64,000 nt of DNA from positions 149,292 through 213,291 of the forward strand of contig CAYSFD010000016.1 in assembly GCA_964430565.1 (NCBI GenBank). Direction: 5' to 3'. The notes beneath the pieces were generated by a model that worked only from the letters and a program-made list of their open reading frames with translations, had not been told where the DNA came from and ran no database searches. This document shows positions 8,208 through 16,377 of this stretch, piece after piece. How positions within the stretch are numbered: the stretch's first letter is position 1; each line of letters opens with the position of its first letter. Source of the stretch: VBDM01 sp964430565 (lineage in GTDB: Bacteria > Pseudomonadota > Gammaproteobacteria > Burkholderiales > SG8-39). Both the position numbers and the translations under genes were made by a program.

Positions 8208-8316
8208 CCGGCCAAAACTCGTCGCGGGGCCGGAGATGGAGCGGCGCGCGGAGGAATGGGACGCCGCCGCAAGGGCAACGCCGCACGGCAAGCCGATCGA
8301 GCTGCCGCGCCGCTGA
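8208..8316 (+). pseudogene. 3' end fragment of a nitrile hydratase accessory gene
   Basis: These 109 bases repeat the end of the accessory gene (2004-2112). Over the last 99 bases I count about six mismatches. In the stop-containing frame the copy reads LVAGPEMERRAEEWDAAARA..., ending in the same ELPRR and stop. Amino-acid differences are mild (V to A, D to E, K to R, V to I), so it looks like the tail of a second, once functional accessory gene rather than random decay. There is no start codon and no upstream part of the protein. Same strand as the intact gene, 6.1 kb away. Confidence 0.85.
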
Positions 8317-8344
8317 TCGCGGCGCCGGCGCCGACTCCAGCGCC

Positions 8345-8491
8345 TCAGACGGCTCGCGCGGAGGCGAACGCGATCTGCGAAGTGCTGCCGCTGCCCCACG
8401 ACGCGAAATCGAGCTTGCCGGGATTCTGCCGCGCATGCGCGATGAACTCGGCGAGGCCACCTATCTTCGGGGTAAGCACCAGCGTCCGGAC
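8345..8491 (-). pseudogene. internal fragment of a Bug/TctC-type binding protein gene
   Basis: The minus strand encodes about 48 residues, including KIGGLAEFIAHARQNPGKL and DFASWGSGSTSQIAF, which match the segment after the first domain of Bug/TctC solute-binding proteins (compare AELIAYARKNPGKINFGSAG in the intact gene at 22445-23410). The characteristic N-terminal YPxKPIR motif and the C-terminal half are missing, and the frame ends at a TGA soon after. It lies 30 bases from the nitrile hydratase accessory fragment, so the two scraps form one rearrangement scar. Confidence 0.7.
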
Positions 8492-8508
8492 AATACCGGG
8501 CCGGGCGA

Positions 8509-8540
8509 GAAAACGCCCGCCCCACAATGGGACGGGCGTT
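8509..8540 (-). terminator. intrinsic terminator of the exported amidohydrolase gene
   Basis: A 12-bp inverted repeat with one mismatch (ACGCCCGCCCCA at 8513-8524, TGGGACGGGCGT at 8528-8539) and a three-base loop, followed on the minus strand by TTTTC. It sits about 20 bases past the stop of the minus-strand gene at 8560, the right place and polarity for rho-independent termination. Confidence 0.75.
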
Positions 8541-8559
8541 GGCTGCCGCCCTGACGAAT

Positions 8560-10320
8560 CTAGGGCCGGATCAGGCTGGAATACTCGGCGTCGGCATGGA
8601 CGATACGGCCGCCGACGACCGTGAGAACGGAGCGGATGTCCTTGATCGCTTCGTCCCGCACGCTGAAGTAGTCGTCGCTCAGCACGATGAGGTCGGCGTG
8701 CTTGCCGACTTCCAGCGAACCGAGCCTGCCTTCCTGACCGAGAAACCACGCGCACTCGACGGTGGCGTGTCGCAGCGCCTGCTCGCGTGTGAGCCGCTCG
8801 CCCGCGGGCACCCCCGGCACGCCCGGAAGCAGCGTCTGGCCGGTGGTGACATACCACAGGTTCTGGAACGGCGCGTATGGTGCTACGTTCATCGCATCCG
8901 AGGCGAGACACATGCGCACGCCTCTTGCAATCGTGCTGCGGAACCGCGGCCCCGTTTGCCCGTTTCTCACGCTGGAGAACGTCAGGGAGAAGCCGACCTT
9001 GAGCGCCGCCGCCCGAGCGAGCTGCTCGTCGCTCGGCTCGCCGTTGCCGGGGTGCGCGATCATCCAGATCAGGTTGGCGATGGGATGGACCTGGTTTCCC
9101 GCTTCGAACCCAGAAAGGATCGCGTCTAGGTTCCCGACGTGGGTCTCGACGCTGAACCGCTTGAAGGCGGCATAGCGCGTGAAGTCAGGGTAGTCCACAT
9201 CGGCCCCCATCGTGTCCTCGCCGGGACCCATGTAGCGCAGCATGTCGTCGCCGAGCGGCCCGACCCTGGTGCGCGTGTCGATCAAGACCTGCTTAAAGCC
9301 CTGGTAGTTGCTCATGTCGTGGTAGGCGATGCGCGCCGTGAAACCGCCGCTGCGATACAGGTGCATCGTGGGCTCGCGCACGTTGAAGCGATCGCCGATC
9401 TCGGCTGCTCCGGGACCCCACGGGGCCTGGTTGCCACCGGCGTCCTTCCACGCAGTCATGCCGCGGCGGTTGACTTCCCGCATGTAGTCCGCTAGGCACG
9501 CCGAGCGGTCCTCCAGTGTCAGGCTGTCGAGCTGGGCGATGATGGCCTGGTTCGCCAGCGTGGTCGCGGGTGCGATCAGCTGGCCGGTCGGCTGAAGGGC
9601 GGCATCCAGCACAACCCCCGGGGAGCCCGCACTCAGCCCGAGCGCGGTGAGCGCCGCCTGATTCACCCGGGTGCCGGTGACGCCGCTGCCCTGGATCCAG
9701 ACCGGATTGTTCGGCGCCGCGGCGCTCAGCTCGCCGAACGTGAAGACCACCGGGACGTCCAGTTGGTTGAGGTTCCAGCCGCCGGAGGTCGTCCAGATCC
9801 ACCGGCCTGCGGAGAGCGAGGCGGCCTTCGCCGCATAGGCGGCCAAGGCTTGCGTCCGCGAGGTAACGAGATCCAGGCGGACCGTCTGCGTGAAGCAGTG
9901 ATAGGCGTTGCGCATTCCGTGCAGATGGGCATCGATCAGACCGGGAAGCACGCGCCGACCATTCAGGTCGACGAGCTGCGTTCCCTTCCTCGCCAGCGCC
10001 CTGACCGGACCGCCCCTGCCTTTCGCGATGATCTTCCCGTCGCGAATCGCGATCGCCTCCACAGTCGAGTTGTCCGCGTCAACGGTCGATATCCGGCCCC
10101 TGTAGAGAATCAGGTCAGGAGCGTCGCCACGCCTGCCCCTTGCGAGCTCGTGCTCGTCGTCCGAATCGGCCCCCGCGGTGCCGATGCAGAACGATCCGGC
10201 GGCGAGCGCCACCGCCAGCCCAAGCCTCAACGAGCGCTGGCGTTTCTCCAGTTGCACATTCAGTACTTTGAACCGTGTTGCGCCTTCTTGATCGTCAATG
10301 TTGCAGGGTGAAGCTCGCAT
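8560..10320 (-). CDS. exported amidohydrolase, YtcJ-like (amidohydrolase 3)
   Basis: A 586-residue metal-dependent hydrolase. The ATG at 10320 has a strong GAGGAGG four bases before it. A ~35-residue N-terminal region precedes a hydrophobic segment (LRLGLAVALAAGSFCIGTAGA), so export or membrane anchoring is likely. The amidohydrolase fold follows: beta-sandwich start DLILYRGRISTVDADN, metal motif LPGLIDAHLHG, later METHVGNLDA-like and IAHPG blocks, and the C-terminal RATVECAWFLGQEGRLGSLEVGKHADLIVLSDD, which is diagnostic of YtcJ-type amidohydrolase 3 proteins. The reaction is unknown; family members hydrolyse C-N bonds in amides and cyclic ureides. It ends at a clear terminator. Two other exported amidohydrolases lie at 42727 and 56654. 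Confidence 0.88.
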   Translation of the reverse strand: MRASPCNIDDQEGATRFKVLNVQLEKRQRSLRLGLAVALAAGSFCIGTAGADSDDEHELARGRRGDAPDLILYRGRISTVDADNSTVEAIAIRDGKIIAKGRGGPVRALARKGTQLVDLNGRRVLPGLIDAHLHGMRNAYHCFTQTVRLDLVTSRTQALAAYAAKAASLSAGRWIWTTSGGWNLNQLDVPVVFTFGELSAAAPNNPVWIQGSGVTGTRVNQAALTALGLSAGSPGVVLDAALQPTGQLIAPATTLANQAIIAQLDSLTLEDRSACLADYMREVNRRGMTAWKDAGGNQAPWGPGAAEIGDRFNVREPTMHLYRSGGFTARIAYHDMSNYQGFKQVLIDTRTRVGPLGDDMLRYMGPGEDTMGADVDYPDFTRYAAFKRFSVETHVGNLDAILSGFEAGNQVHPIANLIWMIAHPGNGEPSDEQLARAAALKVGFSLTFSSVRNGQTGPRFRSTIARGVRMCLASDAMNVAPYAPFQNLWYVTTGQTLLPGVPGVPAGERLTREQALRHATVECAWFLGQEGRLGSLEVGKHADLIVLSDDYFSVRDEAIKDIRSVLTVVGGRIVHADAEYSSLIRP

Positions 10321-10439
10321 ATGTCCTCCTCGAGTGGAATCGATGTCCTAAGCGCCGCCTCGTGCGCGGCGGGTGCGACGGCTCCGCGCCGACCACAGGC
10401 ACCACCCCCCTCCCGCGAGGGGTTGATAATTATAAGCAC
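10321..10439. other. intergenic region with no gene seen
   Basis: The upstream region of the exported amidohydrolase. It is strongly GC-rich except for the last 20 bases (GGGGTTGATAATTATAAGCA near 10421-10440), which may be the outer edge of the old insertion sequence described next. I see no open frame with family resemblance. Confidence 0.35.
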
Positions 10440-10629
10440 ACCAGTTCAGTTGGCTGGTCGAATTTGACGGAACCGTGCTCGGTGGTAGGAGCGTAAGCAA
10501 TTGATTGAGTGGAGTTGTCTCGGACATGGCCAGGCTCAGGATCTGTAGAGTTTCATACGGTGAAGCGTCCTGGGCCGAGCGCTTGCGCACGATCGCGGCG
10601 AGCACGTAGACGGTCACGGCGATCCACGC
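10440..10629 (-). pseudogene. C-terminal remnant of an IS4-like transposase
   Basis: The minus strand reads AWIAVTVYVLAAIVRKR, then DASPYETLQILSL, then TTPLNQLLT and SQLNW. This matches the well-known C-terminus of IS4-group DDE transposases (WIAVSVYVLVAIVKKRL...DASLYTLLQILS...EKTPLNQLL...NQLNLF). Only ~60 residues survive; all catalytic parts are gone, and the usual LNLF end has changed, with the stop lost. No intact terminal inverted repeat is visible. It abuts a regulator fragment on the other strand at about 10630. Confidence 0.7.
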
Positions 10630-10631
10630 CG

Positions 10632-10735
10632 GAGCGAAAACTGATTGAATGCCTGAACAGGCTAGGCCGAGGCGTCGAGATTGTCGTGAAAAACCGACCC
10701 CGGCGCCGAGCCGGCGGAAGCTTACTGTCGTCTTC
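10632..10735 (+). pseudogene. possible C-terminal remnant of an XRE-family antitoxin/regulator
   Basis: The plus strand reads ERKLIECLNRLGRGVEIVVK followed by NRPRRRAGG. The pattern KLIxxLNxLGRxVEIVVKPRxR is the usual end of small XRE-type helix-turn-helix antitoxins of the HigA-like group. The helix-turn-helix itself is absent; the match begins right where the transposase remnant ends, so the gene seems to have been cut by insertion and later deletion. Similarity is from memory and the piece is short. Confidence 0.4.
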
Positions 10736-10776
10736 GGCTAGATTCACCCGCAGTCGCGGGTCGGGGCAGGCCCGGG

Positions 10777-12591
<1,815 letters not shown>

Positions 12592-12718
12592 GATGGCACT
12601 TTGGAAAGGGCGCGATTTTAGCACGGCGCGGGTGTCAATCCCCTGAATTTTCGTGCTAAATGATGCGCGATTGATTTCCGGCTCGCGTCCGGCCCAAGCC
12701 GGTTCCAGGCATTCGCCT

Positions 12719-14113
12719 TCAGCGCAGCAACGCGATCGCTGCGCTCCACCAGTTCTCGAGGAGATTCATTTCCTGATCCGGGAGGAGGCGGATAAAGCTG
12801 CGAAATGCCTGCGGGTCGTAGATCTTCCAGGCCCAGCCGGCGAGGATCGCGGCGCCGGCACCGAGAACGGCAACGCCCGTCAGCGTCTTCGGCACGATGA
12901 AAAGCACGGTCCCGAGAGGACCGACGTAACTCTCGGAGCGACGCACCAGCAACAGCCCGGCGCCAGTCAGCAGCAGCCCGAGCGGAATGAGCAAGGGCCA
13001 TGGGTTCTCGAGAAGGGCATCCAGCCTCGCCTGCCATACGTGGGTCGCAAGGGCATGAGCCGATGCCACGGCGAGGCCACCCACGATCACCTGCATCATG
13101 CCCGCGATCCGCGCCGTCGCTCCGGCATAGCCTTTATGCGCGCTGCCGTAGAAGCGAAAACTCATGCGTTGTGTGACGATCGACGCCAGTCCGGCGAGCA
13201 GAAGCGCGGCGCCGATGAGAAGCATCCCCAGCGCAACGCCCTGTTCGGAAGCGGACTGTCGGCCCGACGCGACGGCGAAAATACCGGCGACGAGCGCACA
13301 CCATTCGACGAAGGGAAGAAGGTTGAGTGCGCAGAGTTCAAGGAGGAAACGAAGGTAACGGAAGCCGGATCGCACCAAGGAACGAAGGCCGCGGGTCCAG
13401 CCTCCGGTGCCCAATCGAGGGGCCCGGGAGGCGAAATCCAGCTCGTCTGTGTCCTTGGAAACCGACGTCTTCCGCAGGGGTGCCGCCGCCTCCGGAGCTG
13501 CCGCGAAAGACTTGGGCGCTTCGACGCCGCGCTGCGCGAGAGAACGGTCGACACCCGACACAGGGTCTCGTCTGGCGTACACAATCGCGGCGACAATCTG
13601 AAAAGCAAAAAGCCCCGCGGCGACCGGAGCCGCGACGCGGGACAGCATCGCGGCGGGCAGCAGGAAGAACAGCAGCGCGGGAATCGGCGGGACCTGAGGA
13701 AAGGGCCCCATATCGATGCGAAAACTCCGCACGAACCATCGGCCGATCGGTCCGCGGTGACGAGGGCGGCGGTGCTCCTGGAGCTTCGCGAGCGAACGCC
13801 CCTCGAGCCAGGAGAGAAGCACGCGCGCCTGCACCCATAAACTGGCAATCAGGAGGATCGGCGCAGTGACCAGCGCCGCTAACACCGCTAGCAACGTACC
13901 GGCGCGCATGATGGACACCGCCGCCGCTCCGGTAAACGCGAGGCTCGCGAGCACAATCCCCACGACGAGCAGCAGCGCGTGCAACCTGCGCTCCAGCAGA
14001 TATTGCCGGAACGCCTCATTGTTCTGTGACCGTCGCAGGACAGCGCGTGTGTCTTCGATCGGATCAAGGAGCGCGTATCGCAGAATGCGCTGCGGCAGGG
14101 AGTCTTTGGTCAT
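12719..14113 (-). CDS. polytopic membrane protein of unknown function
   Basis: A 464-residue integral membrane protein; I do not recognise the family. The N-terminal ~45 residues are soluble and charged (DPIEDTRAVLRRSQNNEAFRQYLLERR), followed by paired hydrophobic segments (ALLLVVGIVLASLAFTGAAA; LLAVLAALVTAPILLIASL), a basic cytoplasmic loop, two more segments (LLFFLLPAAMLSRVAAP...), a long soluble stretch rich in Ala/Arg (~195-240), and then about six more segments in three pairs. The internal repetition of paired segments suggests duplication. ATG at 14113 is preferred over an in-frame TTG nine bases upstream. It follows soxA on the same strand after 186 bases, where soxB would often be found, but has no resemblance to SoxB. 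Confidence 0.65.
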   Translation of the reverse strand: MTKDSLPQRILRYALLDPIEDTRAVLRRSQNNEAFRQYLLERRLHALLLVVGIVLASLAFTGAAAVSIMRAGTLLAVLAALVTAPILLIASLWVQARVLLSWLEGRSLAKLQEHRRPRHRGPIGRWFVRSFRIDMGPFPQVPPIPALLFFLLPAAMLSRVAAPVAAGLFAFQIVAAIVYARRDPVSGVDRSLAQRGVEAPKSFAAAPEAAAPLRKTSVSKDTDELDFASRAPRLGTGGWTRGLRSLVRSGFRYLRFLLELCALNLLPFVEWCALVAGIFAVASGRQSASEQGVALGMLLIGAALLLAGLASIVTQRMSFRFYGSAHKGYAGATARIAGMMQVIVGGLAVASAHALATHVWQARLDALLENPWPLLIPLGLLLTGAGLLLVRRSESYVGPLGTVLFIVPKTLTGVAVLGAGAAILAGWAWKIYDPQAFRSFIRLLPDQEMNLLENWWSAAIALLR

Positions 14114-14299
14114 GAACGTCAAGCCCGTCCTTGAGGCCGTTCAGCATACAAAACATCGGTTGGAATTGCTGGGAATAATTGGGCATTCATCGATCTCTCG
14201 CCGTTACCCACCGGGATTCCGGACGGTGTCCTCGGGACGACGGCGGGAGTCACGAGTCACACCGTGCGCCGAACCCGGCGCGTAGGTACGTCCAACGTT

Positions 14300-15103
14300 C
14301 TAAGGCCGCACGCCCGGCGTTTCGACTTTCATCCCGCGCGCGCGCCACATCAGATAGAGCTCGAGATCGACGAATTCGGGCGAACCGTAGGCGTACGGTT
14401 CGGCGCGCATCCCCACCAGACAGTTGCGCAGCCGGCGCTGCAGCGAGCCGAGTCCTTGCCACTCGAGCCGGTAGAGCGGGTATCCGGTCGGATGACCCTG
14501 CGGGATGGTATTTCCGGCGAGCTTCTTGCCCCAGTGATCGTCGTGGCACTGCGTGCAGGCGAGGTTGAGTTGACCCTGGCGGCGATTGAAGGTATCGCGT
14601 CCGGCGTTTAGGAACGGTTTCGTTCGCCCGTCGATCGCAATTTCGATGGGCAGGCCGCGCGACTGACGCGCGACGAAAGCGGTCAATGCGAGCAGGTCTT
14701 TGCTTTCGAAGCCGAGCGGCGCGGCCTTCTGCCGGTCGCTGCGGCAGGCGTTGATGCGCTGCTCGAGATTGACCGGGCGTCCGCGCGCGGCGTCGAAAGC
14801 CGGATAGCGCGCGGCGACGCCTTTCATGCTCGCGCGCGCGTCGCCGTGGCAGTCGGCGCACGCAGGGCCGCCCGCGCCGGCCTTGCCGTTCCACAGGGCC
14901 TCGCCGTCCAGCACCCACAGCATGCCCGGATTGGTGGCCTCGTCGTCCTGCATCGCGCGCGTCTCGCGGCCCATGAATTCGTAGCCGGAGCGGCGCTCGG
15001 CGGGCGGAATGTCCGCCGCACCGAGAGCCGAAGCGAGACCGAGGATGACGACGCCGGCGGCCGCAGATGCGCCAAGCAGCCGCTCGCGGGTTGGAGCGCT
15101 CAC
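14300..15103 (-). CDS. soxA: SoxA, diheme c-type cytochrome of the Sox complex
   Basis: A 267-residue periplasmic cytochrome, catalytic partner of SoxX; SoxXA couples a sulfur substrate to the SoxY cysteine with electron release. Signal segment at 10-30 (VVILGLASALGAA). Two heme motifs are present, CADCH (82-86) and CTQCH (183-187), as in diheme SoxA. The active-site persulfide ligand is Cys228 in RRLRNCLVGMRAEPY, followed by the family-typical FVDLELYLMWRARG. It starts with GTG, overlapping the soxZ stop by four bases. It is the last gene of a six-gene minus-strand operon; no soxB follows within the window. Confidence 0.93.
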   Translation of the reverse strand: MSAPTRERLLGASAAAGVVILGLASALGAADIPPAERRSGYEFMGRETRAMQDDEATNPGMLWVLDGEALWNGKAGAGGPACADCHGDARASMKGVAARYPAFDAARGRPVNLEQRINACRSDRQKAAPLGFESKDLLALTAFVARQSRGLPIEIAIDGRTKPFLNAGRDTFNRRQGQLNLACTQCHDDHWGKKLAGNTIPQGHPTGYPLYRLEWQGLGSLQRRLRNCLVGMRAEPYAYGSPEFVDLELYLMWRARGMKVETPGVRP

Positions 15104-15420
15104 ACGACCGTGATCTTGGCGGACTCGACTACGGAACTGCCGCTATCGCTGAGCCACTTGAATGCGATCGTGCCCGACTCCGTCGCGACCAGGGTAAACG
15201 CAATCAGGGGATTCGCGGCGATCGCGGGGTGGAGCTCGGCGCGGAAGACTTCCTCGCCATTGTAGGTGCACACGAACAGGTTGATGATGTTGCGCGGGAC
15301 CAGCTCGCCGAGCTGCGTGCGGCGATAGCCCGTTTCCATCGCGTGCTGGATCAGCGTCTTGATCTCGATGATCTCGCTGCGCTTGACCGTCGCCGGCACG
15401 TTGATGAGCGTGCGCGCCAT
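15100..15420 (-). CDS. soxZ: SoxZ, partner of the Sox sulfur carrier
   Basis: A 106-residue Ig-fold protein that binds SoxY to form the SoxYZ carrier in the periplasm. Typical sequence: MARTLINVP, IIEIKTLIQHAMETGYR, PRNIINLFVCTYNGEEVFRAELHPAIAANPLIAF, FKWLSDSG. No signal peptide, as usual: SoxZ is co-exported with Tat-dependent SoxY. The ATG immediately follows the soxY stop and the end overlaps soxA by four bases, so the three are translated as one unit. One internal cysteine in LFVCTYNG is common in the family. Confidence 0.93.
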   Translation of the reverse strand: MARTLINVPATVKRSEIIEIKTLIQHAMETGYRRTQLGELVPRNIINLFVCTYNGEEVFRAELHPAIAANPLIAFTLVATESGTIAFKWLSDSGSSVVESAKITVV

Positions 15421-15900
15421 TTATATCAGTCCATCCTCGAGGCAGGCCCCCAGCGTGACCACCACTTCCGCGCTGTCGGACCAGAAGGAGCCGTCGCTCA
15501 ACTGGGCGATCGCAACCACGGTCTGCGTGTCCGCGAGGCGCACCCGGGTCGATAGGCTCGCGCGCCCCGCGCGTGGACCTAGAAAGACGCTCACCACGTT
15601 CGGTTGGGGGTTCCTCTGTGCGAGGACATGGATCGCCTTGACGTGATCGGCTCGGGTCATCGCGCTTTCGACCGCGACCGAGAGCGGCACGGAATTGCCG
15701 TTATCGATCAGCGGGGGCACGTCGAGCTTCACCTTGCCGAGGCGCACCGGCGCCCCGCCGATTACCTTGCGCAGTGCTTCCTCGTAGGCGGCCTTGCGCA
15801 GTACCTCCTGGTTGGGGGCAAGCTGGGCTTGAATGCTTGCGGTCCCGATCGAGAGTCCGGCGCCGCCTGTCGCAAGCAGGAACTGTCTGCGCGTGGTCAT
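15421..15900 (-). CDS. soxY: SoxY sulfur-carrier protein with altered C-terminal arm
   Basis: A 159-residue SoxY. The twin-arginine signal TTRRQFLLATGG directs export of the folded SoxYZ pair. The Ig-like body shows LDVPPLIDNGNSVPLSVAVES and IHVLAQRNPQPNVVSVFLGP, as expected. In characterised SoxY the last residues form the swinging arm GGCGG, whose cysteine carries the sulfur intermediate. Here the end is TLGACLEDGLI: the cysteine (153) remains, but the glycines around it are mostly replaced and six residues follow it. This could limit SoxB access or mark another substrate. It overlaps soxX by four bases and abuts soxZ. The fold assignment is firm; the function as a thiosulfate carrier is less so. 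Confidence 0.9.
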   Translation of the reverse strand: MTTRRQFLLATGGAGLSIGTASIQAQLAPNQEVLRKAAYEEALRKVIGGAPVRLGKVKLDVPPLIDNGNSVPLSVAVESAMTRADHVKAIHVLAQRNPQPNVVSVFLGPRAGRASLSTRVRLADTQTVVAIAQLSDGSFWSDSAEVVVTLGACLEDGLI

Positions 15901-16367
15901 TTGAGCGTAGTCAGGTAAGCCACGATGTCTTCAATTTGCTCGGCCGTCAGCACCGTCTTGCCGCGAAAAGCGGGCGCGACCCGCGTCAGTCCCTCGGTCC
16001 GATAGTAGGCTGGCATGACGGTCGGCGGATTGACCCGACTCGGATCGACGATCCTCAGCCGGATCTGGCCTTCCGAGAGCCTCGCGGCGGTCCCCCGCAG
16101 GTCCGGCGCGATCGTGCCCTGAAGCCGCTCCTCGGGAAACGGTCCGCTGTGGCAGAGCAGGCACAGGCCAACCTGCCGACTGGCGGCGATACTACGGCCG
16201 CGCGCGGCGTCGCCCTTCGCACCGGTGAGCGACGCCGGTATTGCATCGCCGAGGACCGCGTAAGCACCCACTGCGGCTTGTCCGCGCGCATCGCCGGGCA
16301 CAATCGCCACCACGGCGAGCCCTGCGGCCGAGGCCATGACTGCGGCCGCTACCGCGGGACTCGCCAT
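15897..16367 (-). CDS. soxX: SoxX, monoheme c-type cytochrome
   Basis: A 156-residue periplasmic cytochrome, electron-accepting partner of SoxA. Signal peptide 1-30 ends ARGQA. Heme motif CLLCH at 69-73; the distal methionine is in NPPTVMPAYYRTEGL; the C-terminus has LTAEQIEDIVAYLTTLK, typical of class I cytochromes. The start is 10 bases after the stop of the molybdenum hydroxylase large subunit, on the same strand, and the stop overlaps soxY as ATGA. So this sox block is co-transcribed with the hydroxylase genes. Confidence 0.92.
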   Translation of the reverse strand: MASPAVAAAVMASAAGLAVVAIVPGDARGQAAVGAYAVLGDAIPASLTGAKGDAARGRSIAASRQVGLCLLCHSGPFPEERLQGTIAPDLRGTAARLSEGQIRLRIVDPSRVNPPTVMPAYYRTEGLTRVAPAFRGKTVLTAEQIEDIVAYLTTLK

Positions 16368-16377
16368 CCCAAATCGC

